From Gammaproteobacteria bacterium (GTDB lineage: Bacteria; Pseudomonadota; Gammaproteobacteria; Ga0077536): a stretch of 40,180 nucleotides of DNA. The notes under the pieces are model-generated. The model searched no databases, was not told where the DNA came from, and saw nothing but the letters and a program-made list of their open reading frames with translations. Below, in pieces: positions 8,411 to 18,200 of this stretch (the stretch's first letter is position 1; each line of letters starts with the position of its first letter). The DNA is taken from the NCBI GenBank assembly GCA_019747795.1, contig JAIEQK010000113.1:1-40180 (forward strand). The letters run 5' to 3'. The position numbers were made by a program, and so were the translations under genes.

Positions 8411-9436
8411 ATGAGGCTTATCGTCCTGGCCCGGGATCGCTACGAGAACTACTTCCGACGCGGGCTGCTCGAGGCGGCCGAGCGTGATGGTGTCGAGGTG
8501 CGATACGTGGGCTTCCGTCCGCGCGAAGGCCAGATAGACCTGGTCGAGCATGGTCAGGTAGTGCGTTCGCTGCCCTTGTCCGCGTCGCCGCGGCGCATCG
8601 TGGAGTTCGCTCGCTCTGGCGGCGATGCGAGCGAAACGGTCTTGCTCAATACGACCGGCTACAAGTGGTTCTGGCACGTTCTGTGGCTGCGTTACGCAAT
8701 TCCCCGATCTTTGCTGATTTTCGATGTGCACGACTGGCTGTTCTATGAAGCCGTGTTCCCCAAGCTTTTGCTGATGCGCAGCATCGATTGGCTGTATCGA
8801 ATGACCAGCGACGGCGTGATGGTTCTCTCCGCGGAACTGCTGCCGCACTACCCTGGGTCCTTTCTGCTCGATAATGCTTCGCATGTGCAAGAGCGCGAGA
8901 CAGACAAGTCTCAAGCGCGTGAAGTGGCGCTGATTGCCTCTGTCGACAACCGGCTCGACTTCGAACTGATTGAACGATTGATCGAACTTTTGCCCGACGT
9001 GAAGTTTCACTTTCACGGATGGGTGCAGTCCCATCTGCACGGTGTAAGCGCGCGCTTCGAATCGCTCTGCAGACATGAGAACGTCGTCTATCACGGCCCC
9101 TATCAGAACGCGGATCTGGACACCTTGTTGGCGCCCTATCGTATCGGTCTCATTCCCTACGCGGTGTCCAATCACATCAATCGGTACGTGAATCCGGACA
9201 AGATCTATCACTACCTGCGCGCGGGGATGGAAGTCGTAGCAACGCCAATTCCTCAGGCGCTCCGCATGCAGGAGCACGTACACCTGGCAGACACCGCGGC
9301 AGAGTTCGCCAGCCGCATCAACGCGCTTTTGTCCGGAAGCGAACGAAAGCGGCCGGCGCATCTGGGTTCGCGCTTCCATTGGTCGGAACGGTGGCCAAAT
9401 CTGAAAGCTAGTATCGCGAACTTGAGCGCGCGGTGA
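8411..9436 (+). CDS. Putative GT-B glycosyltransferase of the EPS locus
   Basis: A 341-residue protein with a glycosyltransferase-like architecture. It starts MRLIVLARDRYENYFRRG, a beta strand-loop-helix. The middle contains FDVHDWLFY. The C-terminal part carries NVVYHGPYQNADLDTLL and a donor-domain stretch NPDKIYHYLRAGMEVVATPIP that resembles the NPLKxxEYLAxGxPVVAT motif of GT4 enzymes. It is more divergent than its neighbour and might be closer to GumK-like transferases. I chose ATG 8411 because GAGGG sits about 8 bp upstream; a TTG at 8387 is also in frame. The role is inferred as addition of a sugar to the lipid-linked repeat unit; the sugar is unknown. Confidence 0.72.
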   Translation: MRLIVLARDRYENYFRRGLLEAAERDGVEVRYVGFRPREGQIDLVEHGQVVRSLPLSASPRRIVEFARSGGDASETVLLNTTGYKWFWHVLWLRYAIPRSLLIFDVHDWLFYEAVFPKLLLMRSIDWLYRMTSDGVMVLSAELLPHYPGSFLLDNASHVQERETDKSQAREVALIASVDNRLDFELIERLIELLPDVKFHFHGWVQSHLHGVSARFESLCRHENVVYHGPYQNADLDTLLAPYRIGLIPYAVSNHINRYVNPDKIYHYLRAGMEVVATPIPQALRMQEHVHLADTAAEFASRINALLSGSERKRPAHLGSRFHWSERWPNLKASIANLSAR

Positions 9437-9861
9437 GTGTGGACTGAACCCACGCCAAGGGGTCGTTCAGGTAAGCCGCGACACGGGACAGGACTGCGCA
9501 GTGCGAGTCGGCTTGACAAGTTTTGATCAATAGGCCGACGATACTTTTCGGGGTGTTCGGGAGCGCGCGCAGCGTGACTTCGTGTAGCTAGGTGACGCAA
9601 GCCTTGTTGCGTGGTCCGCTACGTGCGCGCTGTGGGTAGAATAGGCGAGGCGTTGCGCGCCGGCATCCGGTGGTCAGGCGGCTGTGTGAGCACCGACGCG
9701 GTAAGGGTGCCACAGGTATCCGGTGGCAGAGCAGTGCGCCGGTGACGGGTTGCTCCTCCGAGATCATCGAACGACCCCAAAACGCCCATCGCCAAGCTCC
9801 TGGGTTCCGTCCGCAGTTCGTTCGGGAGATGAAGCTATAGCTCGAGAAGCTACGTGCGGGT
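9437..9861. other. Gene-free gap before the flippase gene
   Basis: About 425 bp without a recognisable gene. A TTGACA hexamer occurs at 9513-9518, but the best -10-like GATACT lies 21 bp further on, which is too far for a standard promoter. The gap probably includes the promoter or leader of the flippase gene. Confidence 0.45.
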
Positions 9862-9894
9862 TTGGATATCTGGAAGAATTGGCAGGCCCGACAG

Positions 9895-11340
9895 ATGCTG
9901 CGAAAAGTAGCGGTTAACTTCTCTATGCTGGGCGGGGGACAGGTCGCCAGCGGCATCATTGGCTTTCTTTTCTTCGCCTTCGTCGCACGGCATTTCGGGC
10001 CTGAACTGTTCGGCAAGTTCATCCTGATTGGTAGCTACGTGCGCGTGGTGTCGTTGATCGTCGGCGCCGGGGTGACACCCATCGCCATTCGGGAGTTCGC
10101 CCTGCAACGCGACAACCCGACCGAGCTGGCGTTGCTGTTCAACGACGTGTTGTCCATGACTCTTGCGCTTGGCGTGGCCGGCTACCTGGGACTGATGGCG
10201 GTATCGCTGGTGTTCAGCCAGGACCGTGCGCTGCTGGCGCTGATGGCCGTTGCAGCGTTGCCGCTGTTGTTCGACGCGTTCACGACATCCTACACCGCCT
10301 ATTACGCCGCGCACGAGCGCATGGCCGTCCCGAGCCTGTATGGGGTCGCCCTGACTGCGTTTTCCTCGGCCGTGGGCGCCGCGGTCCTGCTTGCAGGGTA
10401 CGGGCTTTTCGCACTGTTCGCGGCGAGTGTGCTTACAAGCCTGTTGGCGACGGTGGTTTTCTCGGTGATTTTTCGCGCGCAAGGGCTTCGATTCAGCGTC
10501 ACCGCGCGATTCGCGGCCTGGCAGAAGCTGTTCAAGCTTATTGTGCCGTTCGTGCCGATCTATATCTCAACTCAACTGAACCGGGTGGTCGGCATCGTTC
10601 TTCTGGGGCGTCTGACCGGACCACTGCCCACGGCGCAGTCGGTCGGTTTCTACAGCCCGGCACAATCCATTACGAACGCCGCCGTGATGCTTGCCATGGG
10701 CCTGCGGCGGGTGTTGATCTCACCCGTCGCTGTGAGGCTCGGGCGAGGGCAGGACGTAAGCCGTGAGATCGATCTGGCCATGAAATTGGTGGTGGCGGTG
10801 TTCTGTCTGCCCCTGGTTCTCGGCACCTCGTTCATGGCGCCCGGGCTCATTGCGCTGCTGTATGGCGAGCAGTACGGATCTTCGGCCACGGTTCTGGTGA
10901 TTGTCGGATGGGCGGGCGCTTTGCAAATTGCCGCGATGGTCTGCGAAAGCTTCTTGTTCTCGCATCCGAAACACAACTACCGGGACTACGCCCCTGGCGC
11001 GATCACTTCCGTGCTGGTAAATGTCGCTTTGTGCGTCCTGCTCATCGCAGACTACGGCGCCATCGGTGCCGCAATCGCAGCGGTGTTTGCCCGCCTGGTG
11101 TATTTCGCCTTTGCCGTCCATTACAGTCGGCGCCAAATGGACGGAAAAGCGTTGCGTTTGCGTCACTTCGGCGACCTGGCGCTGCTGTTGGTATCGGCCT
11201 TCGGCCTCTGGACTTTGGTGACGGGGTGGATTGCCAACGCCTGGTTAGGCTATTGCGTAGCGGGCGCGTTGACCCTCCCTCTGCTCGCTGCGTTCATGGC
11301 CTACCAGCGTTCGCGTCTGGTCGTCTCCAATGCCCAGTGA
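9895..11340 (+). CDS. Wzx-like polysaccharide flippase
   Basis: This should flip the undecaprenyl-linked EPS repeat unit across the inner membrane. About 481 residues carry roughly twelve to fourteen hydrophobic helices. It has the N-terminal pattern of the Wzx/MATE-like family: KVAVNFSMLGGGQVASGIIGFLFFAFVARHFGPELFG. The C-terminal half has the paired-helix repeat typical of oligosaccharide flippases. ATG 9895 is preceded by GGCAGG; the frame is open further upstream to a TTG at 9862, which adds eleven residues and cannot be excluded. It is the last plus-strand EPS gene and converges with the acyl-CoA dehydrogenase gene 89 bp away. Substrate specificity cannot be read. Confidence 0.87.
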   Translation: MLRKVAVNFSMLGGGQVASGIIGFLFFAFVARHFGPELFGKFILIGSYVRVVSLIVGAGVTPIAIREFALQRDNPTELALLFNDVLSMTLALGVAGYLGLMAVSLVFSQDRALLALMAVAALPLLFDAFTTSYTAYYAAHERMAVPSLYGVALTAFSSAVGAAVLLAGYGLFALFAASVLTSLLATVVFSVIFRAQGLRFSVTARFAAWQKLFKLIVPFVPIYISTQLNRVVGIVLLGRLTGPLPTAQSVGFYSPAQSITNAAVMLAMGLRRVLISPVAVRLGRGQDVSREIDLAMKLVVAVFCLPLVLGTSFMAPGLIALLYGEQYGSSATVLVIVGWAGALQIAAMVCESFLFSHPKHNYRDYAPGAITSVLVNVALCVLLIADYGAIGAAIAAVFARLVYFAFAVHYSRRQMDGKALRLRHFGDLALLLVSAFGLWTLVTGWIANAWLGYCVAGALTLPLLAAFMAYQRSRLVVSNAQ

Positions 11341-11429
11341 AGTAACGGCGACGCCATATACCCGCATGTGAAGCGCTTCGCTCGATCCGGCCATCGCCGC
11401 GGTCGCGGCCGCGAAGCGGTCGGCAGGGG

Positions 11430-12575
11430 TCAGCCCCGCCCGAACCGCCGGAGGCCGTGCATCGAGATGACCATCTGCTGGATCTGGGCGGTGCCCTCGA
11501 TGATTTCCAGGACCTTTGCTTCGCGCATGTAGCGCTCCACCGGGTACTCGTTGGAGAAGCCATTGCCGCCATGGATCTGGACAGCGTCGCAGGCCGTGCG
11601 AAAAGCCGCGCCTGCCGCGAAGTGCTTGGCGATCGTCGACTCGATTATCGAATCGGGCTTGCCGGCTCTTCGTGTCTCACCGGCTCTCAGGCAAAGGCTC
11701 TTGGCGGCGTAGACCCTCGCGACCGCCTCGGCGATCATTTCGCGAACCAGCTGGAAAGTGCCGATCTTCGCGCCGAACTGCGATCGCTTCTTCGCGTAGG
11801 ACACCATCGCGTCGACCGCAGCCTCGGCAAGGCCCACACCGCTCCAGGCAATCGAGTAGCGTCCGTGATCGAGGGCCGCGTTGACCACGTAGGTAAAGCC
11901 CTGCCCCGGTTGCCCGATCATGTTCTTCTTGCTTACCACCACGTCCTCGAGAACAACCTCGGAGATGTGGCAAGCCTTGCCAGCCATCAGACCTCGTTGA
12001 GGAATGATGCGCACGCCCTCGGTGGCGCTTTCGATCAGGAAGGCTGAAACGGTCTCTTCGTTGCGGGCAATCACCAACAGCAGGTCGGCGATCCCGGAGA
12101 AGGTGATCCAGCGCTTGCGCCCATTGAGTCGAAACTCGTCGCCATGCACGGTGTAGGCGGTCTGAATGCCGGCCGCGTCAGAGCCATGGTCGGGCTCGGT
12201 CAGGGCAAAGGCGCAGATTGTTTCGCCGCGCGCGAGTCTAGGTATCCATTCGCGAATCTGCTCGGTCGAGGCGCACTTCAGGATCGCTTCGGCCACCAGC
12301 GCCACATGTACCGTGAGCAGACGGCTGGCGGCGCAGTCCCCAGATTCGATCGCAGCGACCAGCAACCCGTAGGCCACCGGGTCGAGCCCCAGCCCCCCAT
12401 ATTCCTGCGGGACCGTGGCGCCGAGATAGCCACGCTCCGCCATCTGTTTGAGCACTTCGCGCGGGAATACTCCCTTCTCGTCGTTCTCCTGCGCACGGGG
12501 GGCGAGAACGGTACGCGCAAACTCGGCCGCCTCGTCGACGATGCCGCGCTGCCGGTCATCCAGGTCGATGTTCAT
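11430..12575 (-). CDS. Acyl-CoA dehydrogenase-type oxidase of PKS extender-unit synthesis (FkbI/ZmaE-like)
   Basis: A soluble flavoprotein of 381 residues with the complete acyl-CoA dehydrogenase layout. It has a helical N-terminus, the central FAD/substrate stretch CAFALTEPDHGSDA and WITFSGIADLLLV, and a C-terminal helical domain with the IIEGTAQIQ motif, whose Glu360 aligns with the catalytic base. In the FkbH-type pathways of FK520 and zwittermicin, an enzyme of this kind oxidises an ACP-bound 2-hydroxy-3-oxopropionyl intermediate to hydroxymalonyl-ACP. Taken alone it could be a fatty-acid beta-oxidation enzyme; the tight operon with FkbK-, FkbH- and ACP-like genes makes the extender role much more likely. 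ATG 12575 lies 5 bp after the ACP stop codon. Confidence 0.87.
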   Translation of the reverse strand: MNIDLDDRQRGIVDEAAEFARTVLAPRAQENDEKGVFPREVLKQMAERGYLGATVPQEYGGLGLDPVAYGLLVAAIESGDCAASRLLTVHVALVAEAILKCASTEQIREWIPRLARGETICAFALTEPDHGSDAAGIQTAYTVHGDEFRLNGRKRWITFSGIADLLLVIARNEETVSAFLIESATEGVRIIPQRGLMAGKACHISEVVLEDVVVSKKNMIGQPGQGFTYVVNAALDHGRYSIAWSGVGLAEAAVDAMVSYAKKRSQFGAKIGTFQLVREMIAEAVARVYAAKSLCLRAGETRRAGKPDSIIESTIAKHFAAGAAFRTACDAVQIHGGNGFSNEYPVERYMREAKVLEIIEGTAQIQQMVISMHGLRRFGRG

Positions 12576-12580
12576 GACAG

Positions 12581-12841
12581 TCAGGCGCTCGTGCCGCCGT
12601 CTTGCCGCCGCTTCTCTTCCACGAAACTGATGATCCTGTTGACCGAGTAGAAGTTGTCGATGTTCAAATCCTGGCTGCTGATCTTGATACGGAACTCCTG
12701 CTCCAGGTAATCAAGAAGCTGCACCGCAAATAGTGAGTCGACAAATCCTTTGCGGAAGATGTTGTCGTCGTCGCTGAACTCGACGTCAGAGTCGAATACG
12801 TTCAGGTTGTTTTCGATCACGCTGCGAATCTTCGCTCTCAC
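12581..12841 (-). CDS. Stand-alone acyl carrier protein for the extender unit
   Basis: An 86-residue acyl carrier protein. The phosphopantetheine site is Ser36 in GFVDSLFAV, which fits ACPs that carry glycerate-derived PKS extenders (FkbJ/ZmaD type). Downstream helix residues (LLDYLEQEFRIKI) complete the four-helix pattern. I chose GTG 12841 rather than the TTG four codons upstream. GTG overlaps the TGA of fkbH as GTGA and has GGAGG five bases upstream, a classic coupled start. The protein would receive the glyceryl unit from FkbH and hand hydroxymalonyl to the AT domain of the divergent megasynthase (inference). It needs a phosphopantetheinyl transferase, which is not in the window. Confidence 0.88.
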   Translation of the reverse strand: MRAKIRSVIENNLNVFDSDVEFSDDDNIFRKGFVDSLFAVQLLDYLEQEFRIKISSQDLNIDNFYSVNRIISFVEEKRRQDGGTSA

Positions 12842-13887
12842 CCTCTCCTCCAATCCACGTTAGAAACGGTTTTCAAGTAGTCCGGCATGGGGGGGGTATG
12901 CGTAAGGTCGTTCTCGAGCAGAACCGTCCCGTCGTTGCCGTGCTCTTTCTCGGTAAACCCTGCAACCATGTAAGCCGCGCGCATCATGCGGTTGCGGCCG
13001 GTATCGCGAAAGTCGGCCAGCAGGCGCACACCTTTTTCCCTGGCGGCGTGTCTCAGGTAGGTGAGCAGGACCGTACCGACCCCGGTGGAAAGCACACGGC
13101 ACGAAAACAGCAGGAGCTTGAGCTTCCAGGACTCGGGCGACAGCTCGAGCAAGGCGAGCCCGATTTTGCCGTAGCTCCCATATTTGTCCGTGAGCTCGCA
13201 GATGAGGATCTTGTGACGCCCGTCTTGTCGAAGCGCATCGAGCGATTCGACGGTGTACTTCTCCCCCGTGGCGTTCAATTGATTGGTCCGATACGTGAGC
13301 TCTTCCGCCCGCACGAGGTCCGATTCCTCCGCCTCGGTTATCTCGAAGACGATGTCGAGCTGGCGCAGGAAACTCTCTTTAGGACCGACGAACTCCTTGC
13401 GCTCCTTGTCCCGGGCGATGTCGTCCAGATACATGCGGCGACGCAAGGCCGAGTCGCGACTGACGTACTTGGGTTGGAGACGAGGGTGGTCGAGGAGGTC
13501 TAGATAATGGCGGCTATCGAGACACCAGACCTCGCTGTGGGTGCTGGCCACCTCGTCGCGCTCGAAGGGTTGATCGTCGACAAAGAGAAGGGTGTCGTAG
13601 CCGATATTGATGTTCTGCTTGATCCTGTCAACAGCAATCGACTTTGCGTCCCAGCCAATCTCGGGATAGAGGAAATACTCCGCGATGCCGAATTCCCGTA
13701 GCTTGGCCATGGCGTGGTCGTAATCGTTACGACTAGCGATCGAGTGCAGGATCCCACGGCGGTCGAGCGCTTCCAGTATCTCCGGTATGCGCGGCTTCAG
13801 ACGGACGGTGACGTCCTCCAGGAGAACACCGTCCCAGATCGTGTTGTCCAGGTCCCATACCACGCACTTGATGCCAGGATCCGACAC
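12838..13887 (-). CDS. fkbH: FkbH-family HAD/acyltransferase (glyceryl-ACP formation)
   Basis: FkbH-family enzymes take 1,3-bisphosphoglycerate, dephosphorylate it and load the glyceryl group onto an ACP, the first step to methoxy-, hydroxy- or aminomalonyl-ACP. The 349-residue protein has the HAD nucleophile motif WDLDNTIWDG (Asp12/Asp14) and the SRND and LLFVDDQPFERDEV HAD blocks in its first 130 residues. A C-terminal GNAT-like half contains LTYRTNQLNATGEKYT, DKYGSYGKIG and FRDTGRNRMM. The length is that of the family. GTG 13887 has GAGG upstream, and the gene lies 27 bp after the FkbK-like gene. Its last bases overlap the ACP start. Confidence 0.93.
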   Translation of the reverse strand: MSDPGIKCVVWDLDNTIWDGVLLEDVTVRLKPRIPEILEALDRRGILHSIASRNDYDHAMAKLREFGIAEYFLYPEIGWDAKSIAVDRIKQNINIGYDTLLFVDDQPFERDEVASTHSEVWCLDSRHYLDLLDHPRLQPKYVSRDSALRRRMYLDDIARDKERKEFVGPKESFLRQLDIVFEITEAEESDLVRAEELTYRTNQLNATGEKYTVESLDALRQDGRHKILICELTDKYGSYGKIGLALLELSPESWKLKLLLFSCRVLSTGVGTVLLTYLRHAAREKGVRLLADFRDTGRNRMMRAAYMVAGFTEKEHGNDGTVLLENDLTHTPPMPDYLKTVSNVDWRRG

Positions 13888-13914
13888 TGCTGCCCGCCTC
13901 GAACTTAGCCTTCT

Positions 13915-14772
13915 CTACCGGGTGTACGTGAAGAAACCCTTGCCGCTTTTCCTGCCCAGGTAGCCTGCGTCGACCATCCGCTGCAGAAGAGGGCAGGGGC
14001 GATACTTGGAGTCCTTGTATTCTTCGAAGAGCACCTTGATCGAGTTCAACACCGTGTCGAGACCGATCAGATCGGCCGTCGCCAACGGACCCATGCTGTG
14101 CCCGAAGGCGAGTCTGAATACTTTATCCACGGTGGCTGGGTCGGCCACGTCGTCCTGCACCACGAAAGCGCACTCGTTCACGGCGAGCATCATGACGCGA
14201 TTGGAGACGAATCCGGGGAAGTCGTTCACCAGGACATGCTGTTTCCCGAGCCGTTTGACCAGCGCGGTCGCGTTCTCGATGGTTTCTTCGGACGTGTGTT
14301 CGGCGCGGATCATCTCGACGAACTTCTTCACCGGCACCGGATTCATGAAATGCATGCCGATCATCTTGGAAGGATCGGGAATGCGGCTGGCGAGCTTGGT
14401 GATGGAAATGCAGGAGGTATTGACGCCGTAGACGGTAGCCTCCCTGCAGATACCCGCGAGACGATCGTACAGCCTGGCCTTGGCGTCGTAATCCTCGGTG
14501 ATGTTCTCGATGACGAAATCGGCCTCTGCCAACGCAGCCGGATCGGGTGCGAAGCGTATCTTGCCCAGGATCTCCTCGTCGTCGATTTCCCGGTATTCAG
14601 GGACGAGCATGCGGTAGGACCGCATGTCGGACCGCATGGTCTGCTTGGCCTGTTCCAGTCCTTGCTCGGTGAGGTCGTTGAGGATCACCTGATAGCCGTG
14701 CACCGCGAGATCCACGGCCAGGCCGCTGCCGATGGTGCCGGCCCCGACGACGGCGACGGTGTTGACGTTCAT
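13915..14772 (-). CDS. 3-hydroxyacyl dehydrogenase of extender-unit synthesis (FkbK/ZmaG-like)
   Basis: A 285-residue NAD-dependent 3-hydroxyacyl-CoA dehydrogenase-type enzyme. It shows the Rossmann glycine motif GAGTIGSG (10-17), the family block IGMHFMNPVPVKKFVE with the catalytic-region His, the DFPGFVSNRV block, and the C-terminal GRKSGKGFFTY end. In the zwittermicin and FK520 pathways the homologue oxidises the 3-hydroxyl of glyceryl-ACP before the dehydrogenase step. It is the promoter-proximal gene of the four-gene operon. ATG 14772 has AAGG about ten bases upstream. No O-methyltransferase accompanies the set, so hydroxymalonyl is favoured over methoxymalonyl. A fatty-acid role is the alternative. 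Confidence 0.87.
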   Translation of the reverse strand: MNVNTVAVVGAGTIGSGLAVDLAVHGYQVILNDLTEQGLEQAKQTMRSDMRSYRMLVPEYREIDDEEILGKIRFAPDPAALAEADFVIENITEDYDAKARLYDRLAGICREATVYGVNTSCISITKLASRIPDPSKMIGMHFMNPVPVKKFVEMIRAEHTSEETIENATALVKRLGKQHVLVNDFPGFVSNRVMMLAVNECAFVVQDDVADPATVDKVFRLAFGHSMGPLATADLIGLDTVLNSIKVLFEEYKDSKYRPCPLLQRMVDAGYLGRKSGKGFFTYTR

Positions 14773-15266
14773 ATGTTTCAGCCCTTCAGGTATCTGTGTC
14801 CGAAGTATGTGTTCTTTACAGGACGCTCTACAAAAGTGACGGCGCCAGCCACCGGCTGCGTTGCACGAACTTCTACGGTATTCGTTGACTCAGGGCATCG
14901 TCTGCAGCCGCTTCCCGCGGGTGAGCGTATCCAGTGGGATGTCGTCACTAGCGCGCCTGGGCGAGCTCGCATGTCCGGCGAGTTGCGATGCTCGAAGACC
15001 GTGCCCATTGACAGCCTGACAATAACGCATACCCGCGCGCTTTTTTCAGGGTTTCCGTGAATATTTGTGCCAAGTGCGCCGCAGCTAACGCAACCGCAAC
15101 ACTCGCTCCCGGATCTCTAATATGCTAGAAACCGATACGGCATTGACCTTCGACTCCCCGCGTGGCTCCACGCGATGGCGCACGGTCGCGCGGAACCAAA
15201 AATCTAGAGCTATCGGAGTGAGGCGTTCAGTACGGGCCTCATATTTCACGGAACATCCAATTTACC
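14773..15266. promoter_or_regulatory. Divergent promoter region between extender operon and megasynthase
   Basis: About 490 bp separate the two divergent starts and contain no convincing gene. The arrangement suggests co-regulation of extender supply and assembly line. I could not identify a clear sigma-70 or sigma-54 promoter. A TGGCGCACGG near 15174 resembles a -24 element but has no correctly spaced GC. Confidence 0.45.
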
Positions 15267-18200
15267 ATGCGTACCGGCACCCGCGGTGAGAAATCCGCCC
15301 ACGACAGCCGTGATCTTCAGGAAGACAGACAGCCCGTCGAGTGGACGAGCTTCACGGAGGTGCCGCAGTGGCGCGCCCGGCATCAGGGCGACCTCCCGGC
15401 CTTCGTTTATCTGGCGGACGGCGAGCGGGAAACCCACCGACTGACCTTCGCGGAGTTGGATCGCCAGGCTCGGTGGGTAGCGGCCTGGCTGCAAGAGCAG
15501 GCGCTGATCGGCCAACGGGTCCTGCTGCTCTATCCGCCCGGGCTGGATTTCGTCATCGGCTTCCTGGGCTGCCTCTACGCGGGCAGCGTGGCGGTCCCTG
15601 CCTATCCGCCGCATCCCCGGCGCGTCGATCCCCGCTTGGTGTCGATCATCGAAGATTGCCGGCCCAGCGCCGCGTTGTGCGTCCAGTCTGACCATGAGCA
15701 TCTCGCCGGGTGCCTGGCGGATCGGCATCTGAAGATTCTTGCCACTGATTCGGTGCCGGAACCTGTCGAGCCATGGACCGGGCAGGCCGTCGACCTCGAC
15801 GCGATCGCCTACCTGCAGTACACGTCCGGCTCGACCGGTGAGCCCAAGGGCGTGATGGTCAGTCACCGCAACCTGCTGCACCAGGCTCAGTACCTTCTCG
15901 GCATCTGTCAGTACGACACCTCCAGTGTACATGTCAGCTGGCAGCCCTTCTTCCATGACATGGGGCTGGTGGGCAGCCTCGTGGAACCGATTTTCAGCGG
16001 CGCGATGGCCGTCATCATGTCGCCGGCCGCCTTCCTGCGGAATCCGATTCGCTGGCTCGAAGCCATCAGCAAGTACCGCGGCACGGGCGTGACGGCGCCC
16101 AATTTCGCCTATGACTTGTGCGTCAAGGGCACCACGCCGGCGCAACGCGAAGGCCTCGACCTGAGCTCGTGGGCAGGTGCCTGGAATGGTGCCGAGCCGA
16201 TCCTGGCCGACGTGCTCGATCGTTTCAGCGAGGTTTTCGAGCCGTACGGATTTCGGCCCACCACGCATTTGCCGTCCTATGGCATGGCGGAGACGACGCT
16301 CTGCGTGACCGCGAGCCGTCTCGATCGCCTGCCTGTCATCGTCCACTTCAAGGGCTCCGCTCTCGAGCAGAACCGTGTGGAGCCCTGCGCCGCCGACGAG
16401 GTGTCGGCGGTCAGGCTGGTGGGTTCCGGCATCGCAGGGGGCGGCCTCGAAGTCGCCATCGTGGATCCGGCGACCTTGCGGCGCAGCCCGGAAGGAAGCA
16501 TCGGCGAGATCTGGGTGTCGGGTCCAAGCGTCGCCGAGGGATACTGGCAACGCCCGGAACTGACCGACGCGACCTTCAACGCGCACATCGCCGAGTCGAA
16601 CGAGGGGCCGTACCTGCGCACCGGCGACCTGGGTTTCCTGCACGAGGGCGAGTTGTTCGTCACCGGTCGCCTCAAGGACATGATCATCATCCGCGGCCGG
16701 AATCTGTACCCGCAGGATCTGGAACTGGTCGCGCAGCGCAGCCATAAGGCACTGCAGGCCAATGCCTGTGCCGCCTTCTCCGTGGAGGTCGACGGCAAAG
16801 AGGAGCTGGCCGTGGCCCTGGAGGTCACGCGCTCCGGGCGCCATCACCTGGATGCGGATGAGGTGTTCGAGGTGGTTCGTCGTGCCATCGGCGAGCATTC
16901 CGGTGTCGCCTTGCATTGGATAGGGCTGGTGCAGCCCAACGGCATACCAAGGACTTCGAGCGGCAAGGTCATGCGCAGGGCATGCCGTCAACGGCATCTG
17001 TCCGGCGAGCTGTCCTTGCTGGCCGAATGGCGCGCTGACGCGCGTGACGAGCCCCAGGCCACGGCCGCTCAGGTCGACGGCGGGATGTTGGAACGTCTTC
17101 ATTCCTTGCTCCCGTCGGCTCGCCACCCGGTCCTCGTGCGTCATCTGCAGCAGGAGATTGCCCTCGCGCTGGAGCTTCGCGCGTTGCCGGACCCCCACAT
17201 GGGCTTCGAACGACTGGGCATCGATTCCATGGGTGCGGTCGAGCTGGTCAACCGTCTGCACGAACAACTCGAGGGCGCCGTGGAGTTGCCCACGACGCTG
17301 CTGTTCGACGAGCCGAATATCGATGCCGTGGCTCGCTTCGTCGAGCAGGCTCTTTTCGGAGTCCCGGACGAGGCGGCAGTCCCGGACCGCGCCGAGCGGA
17401 CACTGGACGAGCCGATAGCCGTGGTGGGACTGGCTTGCCGTTTCCCTGCCGCGCGGGATGCCGAGGCGTTCTGGCGAGTACTGGACGAGGGCATCGACGC
17501 GGTCCGGGAAGTCCCGGCAGACCGCTGGGACATCTCGCAGTACTTCGACGCAGATCCGAGCGCCGTGGGCAAGATGAGCACGCGCTTCGGCGGGTTTGTC
17601 GATGGGATCGACGGCTTCGACGCGGCGTTCTTCGACATCTCGCCGCGTGAAGCCGTCAGCATGGATCCGCAGCACCGGCAGTTGCTCGAGGTGTCCTGGC
17701 AGGCGCTCGAGGACGCCGGGATCGCGCCTGCGACCCTGGACGGCCGACCGGTCGGCGTGTTCGTCGGCATCTCGACCGGCGACTACCAGCACATGCTCGC
17801 CGACCAGGGTCCGCAGTTCACGGACGCTTTCATGGCCACTGGCACCGCGCCCAGCGCCGCGGTCGGTCGCTTGTCTTTCCTGCTGGGTCTGCAAGGGCCT
17901 TGTATCTCCGTGGATACGGCCTGCAGTTCATCACTGGTGGCGGTGCACCTGGCCGTGCAGAGCCTGCGCGCGGGTGAATGCGAGGCGGCGCTCGCCGGCG
18001 GTGTCAACGCCGTGCTGCGTCCCGACATCACCGTCGCGTTTTCCAAGGCGGGCATCCTGGCGCCAGACGGTCGCTGCAGGCCGTTCGATGACGCGGCCGA
18101 CGGATACGTGCGCGGGGAAGGCTGTGGTGTGGTCGTGCTCAAGCGTCTGCGCGACGCCGAGCGCGACGGCGACAATGTCCTGGCGGTGATTCGCGGCAGC

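Noticed and set aside
9513-9546. A sigma-70 promoter TTGACA...GATACT
   Set aside because: The spacing of 21 bp is too long, and no better -10 lies at 16-18 bp.
11341-15266. An O-methyltransferase that would make methoxymalonyl-ACP
   Set aside because: None of the genes in or next to the FkbH operon has a SAM-binding motif, so hydroxymalonyl is the better supported extender.
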